Part shown: piece after piece, positions 30,509 to 40,122 of the stretch
Position numbering within the stretch: position 1 is the first letter of the stretch
Layout of the letters: each line of letters begins with the position of its first letter
Assembly (NCBI GenBank): GCA_014642895.1
Contig: BMJD01000014.1
Coordinates: forward strand, 1 to 64,000
Direction of reading: 5' to 3'
DNA length: 64,000 bases
From: Lentibacillus populi
GTDB lineage: Bacteria; Bacillota; Bacilli; Bacillales; Amphibacillaceae
Notes under the pieces: generated by a model
Databases searched by the model: none
What the model was told of the DNA's origin: nothing
Seen by the model: only the letters and a program-made list of their open reading frames with translations
Translations under genes and position numbers: made by a program

Positions 30509-31885
30509 TTACTTTCCTAAACAAAATTGAGAAAATAACTGATCAATTAAACTGTCACTAGCAGTATCCCCAATTATTTCTCCTAATAACTCCCATGTTC
30601 TTGTTACATCTATTTGCACGATATCTAAAGGCATCGCTATTTCCAAACCTTGCATCGCATCTTCCAACGCTTGTTTTGCCTGTTTAAGCAGCTGGATATG
30701 CCGTACATTTGAAACATAAGTTACATCGCCAGTGTCTATTTCCCCAGCAAAAAATGTTTGCGCAATTGCCGCCTCTAATTCATCAATTCCAGCTTCTTTG
30801 ATTAACGCTGCTGTTATAACCGGACTGCCGGCTGCAAGGTGATTTACCTCATCCATGTCCAGCTTTTGCGGTAAATCTGTTTTATTAACAATCACAATAT
30901 ATTCCAAACCTTGAATTGCTTCAAACAGTTTTTTATCCTCTTCCATTAGTTCCTCATTATAATTTAATACAAGTAAAATAAGATCCGATTCTTTTAATAC
31001 CTTTCGTGACCGTTCTACACCAATTTTTTCAACAATATCCTCTGTTTCGCGGATTCCTGCTGTATCAACCAATTTTAATGGAACACCACGTACATTAACA
31101 TATTCCTCAATGATATCACGGGTCGTACCAGCTACTTCGGTAACGATTGCTTTATTTTCCTGAACCAGTGCATTCATCAGTGATGATTTTCCTACATTCG
31201 GGCGGCCGATAATTGCTGTTGCCAGGCCTTCACGTAAAATTTTACCCTGTTTAGCAACTTGTAAGAGCCGCTCAATTTCATCATGCACTTTTTGGGTCTT
31301 TTCACGCATCATTTGATGGGACATTTCTTCTACATCATCATATTCCGGATAATCAATATTCACTTCAACATGCGCTACTGTTTCCAGCAATTCTTGTCTT
31401 AACCGCTTTATCAGACCTGACAAACGTCCATCCATCTGTTTTAATGCAACAGACATCGCTTTGTCTGTCTTCGCTCGAATCAGATCCATTACCGCTTCAG
31501 CCTGTGATAAATCAATCCGTCCATTCAGAAATGCCCGTTTTGTAAATTCTCCAGGCTCCGCCAGACGAGCATTTTTACTAAGAATGATTTCCAATACACG
31601 ATTTACTGATACCATCCCACCATGGCAGTTAATTTCAACAACATCTTCCCGCGTAAATGTTTTTGGTGCCCGCATTACTGATACCATAACTTCTTCAGCG
31701 ATATCACCTGTTTCCGGGTCAATAATTTTTCCATAATGGATCGTATGTGATTCAACCTGTTCCAAGTCTTTTTTACTGAATAACTCATTCGTTATCGCAA
31801 TTGCTTTTGGCCCGCTTAGTCTCACTATCGAAATCGCGCCTTCCCCAATCGGTGTTGAAATTGCTGCAATTGTATCTCTCTCCAT
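30509..31885 (-). CDS. mnmE: tRNA modification GTPase MnmE (TrmE)
   Basis: 458 residues: N-terminal folate-binding domain ([22 protein letters not shown]), helical domain, G domain with [24 protein letters not shown] and NKTD, and the catalytic C-terminal CLGK. Partner of MnmG. ATG preceded by GGAGGTG. The upstream gap carries a DnaA-box cluster. Confidence 0.97.
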   Translation of the reverse strand: MERDTIAAISTPIGEGAISIVRLSGPKAIAITNELFSKKDLEQVESHTIHYGKIIDPETGDIAEEVMVSVMRAPKTFTREDVVEINCHGGMVSVNRVLEIILSKNARLAEPGEFTKRAFLNGRIDLSQAEAVMDLIRAKTDKAMSVALKQMDGRLSGLIKRLRQELLETVAHVEVNIDYPEYDDVEEMSHQMMREKTQKVHDEIERLLQVAKQGKILREGLATAIIGRPNVGKSSLMNALVQENKAIVTEVAGTTRDIIEEYVNVRGVPLKLVDTAGIRETEDIVEKIGVERSRKVLKESDLILLVLNYNEELMEEDKKLFEAIQGLEYIVIVNKTDLPQKLDMDEVNHLAAGSPVITAALIKEAGIDELEAAIAQTFFAGEIDTGDVTYVSNVRHIQLLKQAKQALEDAMQGLEIAMPLDIVQIDVTRTWELLGEIIGDTASDSLIDQLFSQFCLGK

Positions 31886-31988
31886 CTCTTTTCACCTCCA
31901 TCATTACCTCATTTTTCATCTATAATTAAAAATTTTATTTTAGCATCACTAACTTAATAGAATATCACAATTATGCCCAAAAATAAAC

Positions 31989-32045
31989 TTATCCACAACG
32001 GAAAATTTTATAATATCCTTTATTGTCTTGTCCACATGTGAATAA
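31989..32045. promoter_or_regulatory. DnaA-box cluster upstream of mnmE
   Basis: TTATCCACA at 31989, TTGTCCACA at 32028 and an inverted TTATTCACA (TGTGAATAA at 32037) lie in 57 bases, with a weaker TTATGCCCA at 31971. A cluster before trmE (mnmE) is one of the known B. subtilis sites that titrate DnaA. The rest of 31886-32286 contains the terminator at 32123 and no gene. Confidence 0.65.
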
Positions 32046-32122
32046 CTTTATTGGTTTTCAGATCGTCAACAGATTGGAAAACTTATGTAAAAATGGTGGG
32101 CATCAGAATTTCAGGATAAACT

Positions 32123-32157
32123 AAAGAGGCACTTATAAAATGTTAAGCGCCTCTTTT
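32123..32157 (-). terminator. Terminator after the toxin/immunity-like cassette
   Basis: AAGAGGC.CTTA / TAAG.GCCTCTT stem with an internal mismatch and T-rich tail on the minus strand. Confidence 0.65.
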
Positions 32158-32286
32158 CTATATTAATTCGTAAGTTTTCGCTAGTCTGTTAATTGGTAAT
32201 TCAACAGTTAACAAAATACTAAATTCACAAAAACAATACATTACACCTTTAGAAAAAATCAACGATTAATTCATGTATGAGTTTTA

Positions 32287-32814
32287 TCAAATGTTATTAT
32301 CGTAGTATTTATTATATTTTTCAGAGTAGTTTTCTTTTAATGAAGTAATTTTATTAACATTGTTAGAAATAATGTCAATAACGTCACTACTAACGTACAC
32401 CAAGGACTCGTCAGTAAAAAAACTAATATATGCTTCATTATGACCTTTGAAAATTTTAGAACAATACTTTATTATATCGTACCTTTCTAAATTTTTTATA
32501 GTAACGTACACAGCTCCTTCACCACTAACCTCATCAATAACAATGTTTTCATGCCATTTTTTTATATCTATAATTTTCCCAATTTTAGATTTTGAAGAGA
32601 AACGTTTATTATTAACGATATATTCTGATACAAATATAACACTTATATTTTCTTTTTCGTTAAATACATCTTCAATAATCTTTTTTATTAAAGTAATATT
32701 TAAGTCTTCCATACCGAATCTAATTCTTTGTTTTGAGTTTACTTGAAAATAAGGTGTTTCCTTATAACAATCGAACTCGATATTTAATTTATCTAACTTT
32801 ACCAAGTCACTCAA
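32287..32814 (-). CDS. Putative immunity protein of an orphan toxin cassette
   Basis: A 175-residue, acidic, AT-rich protein with no signal peptide or membrane segment and no family I recognise. Its start (TTG at 32814, or a TTG five codons later with GGAG about 10 bases ahead) overlaps the toxin-like gene stop by four bases, the coupling typical of toxin-immunity pairs. That arrangement and size are the only grounds for the immunity call. Base composition is lower in GC than the surrounding core genes, consistent with recent acquisition. Confidence 0.5.
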   Translation of the reverse strand: MSDLVKLDKLNIEFDCYKETPYFQVNSKQRIRFGMEDLNITLIKKIIEDVFNEKENISVIFVSEYIVNNKRFSSKSKIGKIIDIKKWHENIVIDEVSGEGAVYVTIKNLERYDIIKYCSKIFKGHNEAYISFFTDESLVYVSSDVIDIISNNVNKITSLKENYSEKYNKYYDNNI

Positions 32815-33107
32815 TCTCCAATTCTTTTTAATTCGGCATCATAAGTGCCTGATCTAGTTTTTTTACTCCCTAATTTTTTAACTGTACTAGCACCTTTCCA
32901 AACTCCACCGTTATGTCCATCCTTGTCTACTGTTATATATTTTGGACCTTTACCTTTTTTACCACGTTTAAACACTTTTTGTCCATGTGAAATATATTTT
33001 GTAGCAGAATACCCTAAATCTTTTGCTGCAGCTTTAGCAACTGCTGGTGTAGCTCTAATCATTGAACCTACAATTGATTTAGACCATTTTTTAATTGCTT
33101 GCTTCAA
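32811..33107 (-). CDS. Orphan C-terminal toxin module (polymorphic toxin remnant)
   Basis: The basic 98-residue frame ends with KYITVDKDGHNGGVWKGAS and VKKLGSKKTRSGTYDAELKR, which I recognise as the kind of C-terminal module seen on secreted polymorphic or contact-dependent toxins (possibly the Ntox21 group; family name uncertain). The frame stays open upstream to a TAG near 33243 and there encodes a hydrophobic VWPVIGVIVGFIA segment, but no ATG, GTG or TTG precedes the TTG at 33107, which itself lacks a ribosome-binding site. Large delivery domains are absent. It may be a silent cassette, or use a start I cannot identify. Confidence 0.55.
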   Translation of the reverse strand: MKQAIKKWSKSIVGSMIRATPAVAKAAAKDLGYSATKYISHGQKVFKRGKKGKGPKYITVDKDGHNGGVWKGASTVKKLGSKKTRSGTYDAELKRIGD

Positions 33108-33251
33108 ACCTTGTTTTGCAATAAATCCAACAATTACACCAATTACTGGCCAAACAGATGCTTTTAATTCTGTAGTATCATAAATATACTCTTCCCCAGA
33201 ATCCCTATCAATGAAAACTGCCTTAAAGTTCTCTTCATCTGACTAAAGTCA

Positions 33252-33288
33252 TAAAAAAACCGCTTTGATTCACTATAATCAAAGCGGG
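33252..33288 (-). terminator. Terminator of the rnpA-yidC-jag group
   Basis: A perfect 11-bp stem (CCGCTTTGATT / AATCAAAGCGG) followed by TTTTTTT on the minus strand, between jag and the toxin-like frame. Confidence 0.85.
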
Positions 33289-33349
33289 AGGCAAATTATA
33301 AAAGCTATTTTATTATATTATAATTGCGTTGATTCGACAAAATGCTTTT

Positions 33350-33967
33350 CTAAGATGGCTTAATAACAATATGCCTGTGCGGCTCGACCCCATCAGAATA
33401 TGTGGAAATGCTTCCATTATTTTGTAATGCGCTATGAATAATCTTCCGTTCAAATGCAGGCATTGGCTCAAGGGCAACATTTTTATTTAGACGCACTGCT
33501 TTTTCAGCCATTTTTTCCGCCAATGACTGTAAGGTCTCTTTCCTACGTGCACGATAGCCTTCCGCATCCACTGTAACTGTGTAAAATTGGGTCCCTTCTT
33601 TATTTAATGCCAGATGTACTAAATATTGCAATGCATTTAACGTTTGTCCACGTTTTCCGATCAGCATTGCTATTTTTTCACCTGTTAAATTATAGGTAAC
33701 ATGGTTCCCGTCTACTGTTGTCGTTACTTCAACAGGTACGTTCATATGTTTCGTAACTTCTTTTAAGAAACGTTCTGCTTGTTCAACCTGATTCTTTTTC
33801 ATGGTTACTTTTACGACCGCCCGTTTCGATCCGAAGACACCAAGAAGTCCTTTTTTTCCTTCATCAATAATGACTGTTTCAACGTGGTCCCTTGTCGTGT
33901 TTAACTGCTCTAATGCTGATTGGACCGCATCATCAACTGTTTGTCCACTAGCAGTTATTTCTCTCAC
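33350..33967 (-). CDS. jag: RNA-binding protein Jag/KhpB
   Basis: 205 residues with Jag_N (beginning [16 protein letters not shown]), a KH domain with [18 protein letters not shown] and a C-terminal R3H domain. Partner of KhpA in RNA binding linked to division and elongation control. Starts at a GTG overlapping the yidC stop (GTGA). Confidence 0.95.
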   Translation of the reverse strand: MREITASGQTVDDAVQSALEQLNTTRDHVETVIIDEGKKGLLGVFGSKRAVVKVTMKKNQVEQAERFLKEVTKHMNVPVEVTTTVDGNHVTYNLTGEKIAMLIGKRGQTLNALQYLVHLALNKEGTQFYTVTVDAEGYRARRKETLQSLAEKMAEKAVRLNKNVALEPMPAFERKIIHSALQNNGSISTYSDGVEPHRHIVIKPS

Positions 33968-34731
33968 TTTTTGTCTCCTCCATTACTATTATTCATCATT
34001 GGTTTACGGATAAATACCGTCTGTGCCACCATAAAGATGTTACCAACTACCCAGTAGAGTGCCAATGCGGATGGGAAGAACAGAGCAAATACGGTGATCA
34101 TGATCGGCATAACATAAAGCATCACCATCATTTGCGGGTTTTGAGCAGCCGGACTGCCTGCCATCATTAGCTTTTGCTGCAGGAATGTAGCACCACCAGC
34201 AATTAATGGTAAAATATAGTATGGATCTGGTGCACCTAATTGAACCCATAAGAAACCATGATCCTTAATTGCCTCCGTACGCATAATGGCATGATAAATT
34301 GCAATTAAAACCGGCATTTGGACAAAAATCGGTAAACAACCAGCGAGTGGATTTACGCCATGCTTCTGGAATAATGCCATCGTTTCCTGCTGTAGTTTTT
34401 GCTGTGTATTTGCATCTTTTGAACTGTATTTCTTTTGTAATTCCTTTAACTGTGGCTGAATATCCTGCATTGCTTTGGAACTCTTTAACTGTTTTACATT
34501 TAAAGGTAACAGTACTAGTCGAATAATAATGGTCACGATTACAATCGCTAAACCATAGTTACCGTCAAACAAATTAGCAAAATAAGTAATTAACTGTGAC
34601 ATCGGGTATACGAAATATTTATTCCAAAATCCTTCACTCTCTGGTGTAATTGGCTCGTTTACACTTGTACATCCAGAAAGCAATGCCAGCAATCCTATGA
34701 AGGTTGCAAGCAACAAAATCTTTTTACGCAC
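33964..34731 (-). CDS. yidC: Membrane protein insertase YidC (SpoIIIJ/OxaA)
   Basis: 255 residues. A lipoprotein signal with lipobox LLSGC at residues 17-21, then five transmembrane segments of the Oxa1 fold with the conserved [14 protein letters not shown] loop and [19 protein letters not shown]. Inserts membrane proteins; SpoIIIJ is also needed for forespore development. GTG start preceded by AGGAGGAAATATT. A CTACAAC/GTTGTAG hairpin lies just upstream (34756-34778). Confidence 0.96.
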   Translation of the reverse strand: MRKKILLLATFIGLLALLSGCTSVNEPITPESEGFWNKYFVYPMSQLITYFANLFDGNYGLAIVIVTIIIRLVLLPLNVKQLKSSKAMQDIQPQLKELQKKYSSKDANTQQKLQQETMALFQKHGVNPLAGCLPIFVQMPVLIAIYHAIMRTEAIKDHGFLWVQLGAPDPYYILPLIAGGATFLQQKLMMAGSPAAQNPQMMVMLYVMPIMITVFALFFPSALALYWVVGNIFMVAQTVFIRKPMMNNSNGGDKK

Positions 34732-34865
34732 AATATTTCCTCCTAACTTTCATGCTACAACGTATAGCCGTGTTGTAGCTGGACAAGAAAAACCTATGTA
34801 TATAGCTTATTCATTAGTTTATCATTAAATTAATATAAGATTCTATATAAAACGTAATTAAGTCA

Positions 34866-35207
34866 TTATTTTTTCAACAATCGTTCTTTTGCTAATAGAT
34901 GAACCAAACTTTTCTTTATTTGATGAAAGTCCATTTCCTTTGTTGGCTGTCTGGCAATAATAACAATATCATAATCAGTGTTTACTTTTTCCTCTAATTC
35001 ATGAAAAGCCTGACGCAAATATCGTTTAATCCGGTTTCTCGTTACGGCATTTCCTATTTTTTTCCCTACTGATAGGCCAATCCGGAAATGATGCTGATCC
35101 TGTTTCTGTAAATAATAGATAACAAGCTGGCGGTTGGCAAACGATTTCCCCTTCTTAAATACATGCTGAAATTCTTTATTAGCTTTAATTCGAAATGCCT
35201 TTTTCAT
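34866..35207 (-). CDS. rnpA: Ribonuclease P protein component
   Basis: 113 residues with the RNase P signature [16 protein letters not shown] and the N-terminal [19 protein letters not shown]. Helps the RNA subunit mature tRNA 5' ends. The ATG at 35207 follows AAAGGTGAT at 5 bases; the GTG at 35216 falls within this site. Confidence 0.96.
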   Translation of the reverse strand: MKKAFRIKANKEFQHVFKKGKSFANRQLVIYYLQKQDQHHFRIGLSVGKKIGNAVTRNRIKRYLRQAFHELEEKVNTDYDIVIIARQPTKEMDFHQIKKSLVHLLAKERLLKK

Positions 35208-35304
35208 ATCTATCACCTTTACGAACGAAACAATTCATGACTATAATACAGCTGATTTTATGCTGTTACATCTATTTGGAAAAAAATTTATTACGACAAA
35301 GTGG

Positions 35305-35333
35305 AAAAAAGACCACTGACTCTTTTCAGTGGT

Positions 35334-35334
<1 letters not shown>
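35305..35334 (-). terminator. Hairpin after rpmH
   Basis: GACCACTGA / TCAGTGGTC with TTTTTT on the minus strand, touching the rpmH stop codon. Read-through to rnpA would be needed if the two share the rpmH promoter. Confidence 0.75.
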
Positions 35335-35468
<134 letters not shown>

Positions 35469-35617
35469 CTATCATGCACCTCCCAAGGGAATTAAAAATA
35501 CAACTTTAAACATATCCTACAGACAGTCTCACTAATTATACGTAAAACAAGCGATATCTGTCAACCGGAAAAACACTTGCTGATTTTTTTCCAGAAAGCA
35601 ACTGGTCAAAGATTTTT

Positions 35618-35958
35618 TTATCCACAGCACCATGTTTAAATTTTTTCGGCGAATTTTTTCTATCCACAACACATATCGACAAGTAAATCACAAAATATAG
35701 TAGTGTGGATAAAAAATATCTACAACAGGTAGTTTTTGTGGATAACTGTCGAAAAACCGTTGCACATAAGCTTTTTTTTTGGTATTATATTTGTGTTTTA
35801 ACATGTGGAAAAACCAAATTGGCGTTTCATCTATCCACAAACTGTGTATAACCTGTGGATAGTTGTTCACACCTCTGTTAATCCACTTATCAACAAACAA
35901 GTGGATATTGTAGATAATTTCTGTTACAACTAAATATAACAATACTTTATTATCCACA
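35618..35958. promoter_or_regulatory. oriC left part: DnaA-box array upstream of dnaA
   Basis: Perfect boxes: TTATCCACA at 35618 and 35950, TGTGGATAA at 35704 and 35737. Near-perfect: CTATCCACA at 35660 and 35831, TGTGTATAA at 35843, TGTGGATAG at 35854, TTATCAACA at 35887. Together with the cluster before dnaN this makes the bipartite origin usual in Bacilli. Boxes flanking the dnaA promoter would also autoregulate dnaA. Confidence 0.92.
35760..35788 (+). promoter_or_regulatory. dnaA promoter
   Basis: TTGCAC at 35760-35765 and TATTAT at 35783-35788 with a 17-base spacer, embedded among DnaA boxes, giving a long leader to the TTG start. Confidence 0.6.
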
Positions 35959-36120
35959 TAATATAATAGATAATTTTTACGCTTACCATATACCATTCAA
36001 CTTGTAATAGTAAGCTGATTTTTTTACGTAAAAATGCCTTTCCATCTTCATTTTTCATAACCTGGGAGATTGAGAGAGGCTTTTTCTATCATTACTTTTT
36101 CTGAAAGGAGTGAAACCGGC

Positions 36121-37473
36121 TTGGAAAACATCGATGAACTGTGGATGGCTACACTCGAGGTAATCGAAGAACAAATCAGTAAACCAAGTTATGAAACATG
36201 GCTAAAAAATACCAAAGCCTACTCATTTAAGGACGATACATTAACTATTTCTGCGCTCAATGAATTTTCAAAGGATTGGCTGGAAAGTAAATACACAAAC
36301 TTGATTTCCAACGCGTTATACGACGTTACCGGGTCAAGGCTGCAAGTAAAATTTATAATTCCCGAAACAAATCCCGATACAGCTGAAATGAATACCGCAC
36401 CTAAAACGGTCGCAAATACAAAAGATAACCAGGGGCAGGATGTTGCAAAAACAATGCTGAATCCAAATTATGTGTTTGATACGTTTGTCATTGGTTCTGG
36501 AAATCGGTTTGCCCATGCAGCATCACTGGCAGTTGCAGAACAACCAGCAAATGCATATAATCCACTATTTATCTATGGCGGTGTCGGACTCGGTAAAACC
36601 CATTTAATGCACGCAATCGGTCACTATGTACGTGAACATAACCAAAACGCCAATGTCGTTTATATAACTTCTGAAAAATTTACGAATGAATTTATTACTG
36701 CCATTATGGATAACAAATCAAATAATTTTCGTAATAAATACCGGAACGTAGATGTGCTGCTGATTGATGATATTCAATTTATCGCTGGAAAGGAATCTAC
36801 ACAAGAGGAATTTTTCCATACTTTTAATGCATTACACGAGGAGAGCAAACAAATTATTATTTCAAGTGACCGTCCACCTAAAGAAATTCCAACACTCGAA
36901 GATCGTTTACGTTCACGCTTTGAGTGGGGACTGATCACAGACATTACACCGCCGGATTTAGAGACGAGAATTGCAATTTTGAATAAAAAGGCAAAAGCGG
37001 AAGGCCTTGATATTCCAAACGAAGTCATGAACTACATTGCCAATCAAATTGATACGAATATCCGTGAGCTTGAAGGGGCATTAATTCGTGTTGTCGCCTA
37101 TTCATCACTGGTTAACCAGGATATTGACGCATCACTTGCAGCCGATGCTTTAAAGGATATCATTCCAAGCAGTAAACCGAAAATTATCACGATCGATAAA
37201 ATTCAACAGGTTGTGGGGGAAAAATATAATATCAAATTGGAGGATTTCGCTGCCAAAAAGCGAACAAAGCAGATCGCCTTTCCACGGCAAATTGCCATGT
37301 ACCTTTCCAGGGAATTGACCGATTTTTCCTTACCGAAAATTGGCGAAGAATTTGGGGGACGCGATCATACAACCGTTATCCATGCCCACGAAAAAATAGC
37401 AAAACTGCTGGAAAACGATACATTGCTTGATCGGGAAATTGAACAAATAAAAGAGCAGCTAAAGTCATTTTAA
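36121..37473 (+). CDS. dnaA: Chromosomal replication initiator DnaA
   Basis: 450 residues from the TTG at 36121, which has AAAGGAGTG eight bases ahead and yields the family N-terminus [16 protein letters not shown]; an in-frame ATG at 36070 adds 17 foreign residues. Domain I is followed by a low-complexity linker, the AAA+ domain with Walker [13 protein letters not shown] and Walker [11 protein letters not shown], and domain IV with the DnaA signature [15 protein letters not shown]. Binds the flanking boxes and opens oriC. Confidence 0.98.
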   Translation: MENIDELWMATLEVIEEQISKPSYETWLKNTKAYSFKDDTLTISALNEFSKDWLESKYTNLISNALYDVTGSRLQVKFIIPETNPDTAEMNTAPKTVANTKDNQGQDVAKTMLNPNYVFDTFVIGSGNRFAHAASLAVAEQPANAYNPLFIYGGVGLGKTHLMHAIGHYVREHNQNANVVYITSEKFTNEFITAIMDNKSNNFRNKYRNVDVLLIDDIQFIAGKESTQEEFFHTFNALHEESKQIIISSDRPPKEIPTLEDRLRSRFEWGLITDITPPDLETRIAILNKKAKAEGLDIPNEVMNYIANQIDTNIRELEGALIRVVAYSSLVNQDIDASLAADALKDIIPSSKPKIITIDKIQQVVGEKYNIKLEDFAAKKRTKQIAFPRQIAMYLSRELTDFSLPKIGEEFGGRDHTTVIHAHEKIAKLLENDTLLDREIEQIKEQLKSF

Positions 37474-37486
37474 TTATCCATGAACA

Positions 37487-37796
37487 AAAGCGCAAGGCGC
37501 CCGTTTAGCGACTAGAGGACTCTCGCCCTGCCAAGCAGGGTGGTTCGGTGTTGCCGCCGGGAGCGGCGGTTTTAACCGAACATTCCTACGTAGGAGATAA
37601 AGGAAACATGCCCCTTCATAGGGGTAGACGTGAGTTGGGCGCAAAGCCCGTACTTAGTCGGCCATCCTTCTTACCCGAACCGATGTTGACTTATCGTACG
37701 GAGGCGGTGTTGTCCACTACAGCTTTAGCGCTGGAGCCGGACGCGGCCTACCCTGACATGAGCGGAATAGTACCTGTTTCTTATACTTTCTTACCC
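37487..37796 (+). repeat. Modular repeat, long form (copy A) inside oriC
   Basis: Runs from AAAAGCGCAAGGCGCCCGTT to TAGCGCTGGAGCCGGACGCG and a trailing GGAATAGTACCTG...TATACTTTCTT. It includes hairpins such as CCTGCCAAGCAGG and CCCCTTCATAGGGG and the module with GGGCGCAAAGCCCG. It is nearly identical to copy B over its centre. Open frames inside lack ribosome-binding sites. It sits between dnaA and the DnaA boxes before dnaN. Confidence 0.85.
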
Positions 37797-37881
37797 ATCA
37801 ATGAAAATTTTAATGGTTAAGCTGCAGGTCCTTTTACAAACATGTGAATAGTGTGTATAGCAGCACAGAATTGCCAACAGT

Positions 37882-37993
37882 TTATCCACATGTGTATAAC
37901 TAGCAATTACGGCTGTTAACCTTGGTTATCCACATAATCACAGACACTATTATTATTACTATTACTTTTTTTATAAAAAATAATTATATAAGG
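37882..37993. promoter_or_regulatory. oriC right part: DnaA boxes, DnaA-trio-like triplets and unwinding region
   Basis: TTATCCACA at 37882, TGTGTATAA at 37891, TTATCCACA at 37926. Thirteen bases later come six triplets CTA-TTA-TTA-TTA-CTA-TTA (37947-37964; TAA/TAG on the other strand), then an A/T-only tract to 37993. This is the order box, trio, AT-rich tract reported for the B. subtilis unwinding element. Confidence 0.85.
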
Positions 37994-38128
37994 GTGTTCT
38001 TAAAGAAGGGTAAAAATAGCATAGGTCTGCTGCTTCATCATTACGCTGGAATTCGCGGCAGATGAAACAAGCAACGAAGTGAGATTGATACATCATTTTT
38101 ACCCGACTTTTTTGAATGTCCTACATAA
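37990..38128. repeat. Interspersed repeat of the GTTCAAAAAGTC family (reverse orientation)
   Basis: Read on the minus strand it begins ATTCAAAAAAGTCGGGTAAA and then AATGATGTATC, close to the element at 7938, and its ends (GGGTAAAAAT / ATTTTTACCC) are inverted repeats. It lies between the unwinding region and dnaN. Confidence 0.55.
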
Positions 38129-38156
38129 ATTACATCCTATTAGGAGGATTTGATTC

Positions 38157-39293
38157 ATGAAATTTATCATTCAACGCGAGCAATTAATTGCGAGTGTGCA
38201 AGATGTAATGAAAGCAATCTCGTCCAGAACAGCGATTCCTATATTAACAGGAATGAAAATTGATGTACGACACCATGGAATAACGTTAACAGGAAGTGAT
38301 TCCGATATTTCGATTGAATCCTATATTCCCGCTGAAGAAGCTGGTATCGTTCATGTGGAAAACATAGAAGAAGGAAGTATTGTCATACAAGCACGCTATT
38401 TTCCCGATATTGTTCGCAAGCTGCCGGAAAAAACGGTAGAAATTGAAGCTGATCCCAATTTAAAAGTAACGATTCGTTCTGGTAAAGCAGAATTTAATCT
38501 TAATGGCCAGGACGCAGAGGAATTTCCACACCTGCCAAAATTGCAAACGGAAAACAGTCTGAGTATACCAACAGATATACTTAAAAGTTTAATTAGACAA
38601 ACTGTATTTGCGGTATCAACAATGGAAACACGTCCTATTTTAACTGGTGTTAACATAAAGCTTGAAAATAATACCTTAAGCTTTACCGCAACTGACAGCC
38701 ATCGTCTGGCATCTAGAGAAGTCCCTGTAAATAACGCGGAAATTGAATTTTCCAATGTGGTTGTTCCGGGTAAAAGCCTAACCGAACTCAATAAAATTTT
38801 AGCCGATACAGAAGAACCGGTAGAAATTAATGTGACCAATAATCAAATTCTGTTCCGAACGAAGCATTTATACTTTCTGTCACGACTGTTGGACGGTAAT
38901 TACCCGGAAACATCCCGTTTAATCCCGGAACAAAGCAAAACAGTCTTATACGTAAATACAAAGGATCTTTTGCATACAATTGACCGTGCTTCACTTCTTG
39001 CAAAAGATGAACGGAATAATGTTGTAAAATTAACGACGAAGAGTAATCAGGTTTTAGAAATTACTAGTAATTCTCCGGAAATAGGGCGGGTTGCCGAGGA
39101 AGTCACGGTACAATCGCTGGAAGGAGAGGAACTGAGAATATCATTCAGTGCTAAATATATGCTGGATGCGTTAAAGACCATTGATTATGATGATGTAAAA
39201 ATAGAGTTTACCGGGGCAATGCGGCCGTTTATTATTCGCCCAACCGATGATCAATCGATTTTGCAGCTTATCGTTCCAGTCAGAACTTATTAA
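38157..39293 (+). CDS. dnaN: DNA polymerase III beta sliding clamp
   Basis: 378 residues, three-fold repeated clamp domain, starting MKFIIQREQLIASVQDVMKA and ending with QLIVPVRTY, a match to the family's ILPVRTY. Encircles DNA and tethers the polymerase. ATG preceded by AGGAGGATTTGATTC. Confidence 0.97.
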   Translation: MKFIIQREQLIASVQDVMKAISSRTAIPILTGMKIDVRHHGITLTGSDSDISIESYIPAEEAGIVHVENIEEGSIVIQARYFPDIVRKLPEKTVEIEADPNLKVTIRSGKAEFNLNGQDAEEFPHLPKLQTENSLSIPTDILKSLIRQTVFAVSTMETRPILTGVNIKLENNTLSFTATDSHRLASREVPVNNAEIEFSNVVVPGKSLTELNKILADTEEPVEINVTNNQILFRTKHLYFLSRLLDGNYPETSRLIPEQSKTVLYVNTKDLLHTIDRASLLAKDERNNVVKLTTKSNQVLEITSNSPEIGRVAEEVTVQSLEGEELRISFSAKYMLDALKTIDYDDVKIEFTGAMRPFIIRPTDDQSILQLIVPVRTY

Positions 39294-39300
39294 AACTTCC

Positions 39301-39423
39301 CAGTTTGCGGCTCTTATCCTCTTCCGGATAGGAGCCGCAAACTGTTAAAAAAGGAAAATATTGGCAAATGATAAGTCGCAAACTCTAGAGTTAGTAATAG
39401 GGGGCTCTTTTGCTAAAGCCCCC
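39301..39423. other. Two strong hairpins between dnaN and rlbA
   Basis: The first has a 13-bp perfect stem (CAGTTTGCGGCTC / GAGCCGCAAACTG, 39301-39344) with an extra inner stem, and no U-run on the plus strand. The second is GGGGGCT / AGCCCCC (39400-39423). They may slow transcription or protect an mRNA end between dnaN and the genes after it; the sequence does not tell which. Confidence 0.5.
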
Positions 39424-39555
39424 ACGTCCTGTACAAGCCCACTTATAAAAATGAATTACAGGGTCTTACCTTTCCTTAACGTCAAAACTTTAGTAAAATA
39501 GAGAGAAGGCAAAATTAATGATGTACTTGCATCTCGAATAAAAAGTGGTGAGAAT

Positions 39556-39777
39556 ATGCATAAAAAAATTGAGATCCATACGGACTACATTACATTAGGC
39601 CAATTTTTAAAACTGGCAAATATCTTTGAATCAGGCGGTATGATTAAAGGATTTTTACAGGAACAAGGGGTTTTGGTAAATGGTGAAAAGGAAAACCGCC
39701 GCGGCCGCAAGCTCTATGAAAACGATGTGGTTGAAGTTGAAAATAGTGGCTCTTATATCGTGACAACAAAGGCGTAA
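39556..39777 (+). CDS. rlbA: S4-domain RNA-binding protein YaaA/RlbA
   Basis: 73 residues of the S4-like YaaA family, ITLGQFLKLANIFESGGM then VLVNGEKENRRGRKLYENDVVEV. Associated with ribosome assembly in B. subtilis. ATG preceded by GGTGAGAAT. Its last codons and TAA lie in the left end of repeat copy B (GCGTAAGCGCCC). Confidence 0.93.
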   Translation: MHKKIEIHTDYITLGQFLKLANIFESGGMIKGFLQEQGVLVNGEKENRRGRKLYENDVVEVENSGSYIVTTKA

Positions 39778-40078
39778 GCGCCCGGTTAGTGGCGTATATG
39801 CTGCGCCCTACCAAGCAGGGTGGTTCGGTGTTGCTGCGCAAAGCAGCGGTCTTAACCGAACATTCCTACGTAGGAGATAAAGGAAACATGCCCCTTCATA
39901 GGGGTAGACGTGAGTTGGGCGCAAAGCCCGTTCTTAGTCGGCCTTCCTTCTTACCCGAACCGATGTTGACTTGTCGTATGGAGGCGGGTGTTGCATACTA
40001 GCCACTGGGCGCTGGAGCCGGACGTGGCCTACCCTGACATGAGCGGAATAGAACCTGGATTTTTATACTTTCTTGCCT
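39770..40078 (+). repeat. Modular repeat, long form (copy B) between rlbA and recF
   Basis: From AAAGGCGTAAGCGCCCGGTT to CACTGGGCGCTGGAGCCGGA and a trailing TTTTTATACTTTCTT. Over 39850-39970 it is nearly identical to copy A. It fills the whole gap and contributes the rlbA stop codon. Confidence 0.85.
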
Positions 40079-40122
40079 ATTTGAAGAAATAATATATTTT
40101 ATGGAAAAAAGAGGAATTTTTT

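Noticed and set aside
37548-37820. Open frames inside repeat copies A, B (39789-40001) and C (60576-60788) with shared peptide AAVLTEHSY
   Set aside because: Similarity reflects the DNA repeat. Frames lack ribosome-binding sites and differ in ends; the conserved features are hairpins, not codons.
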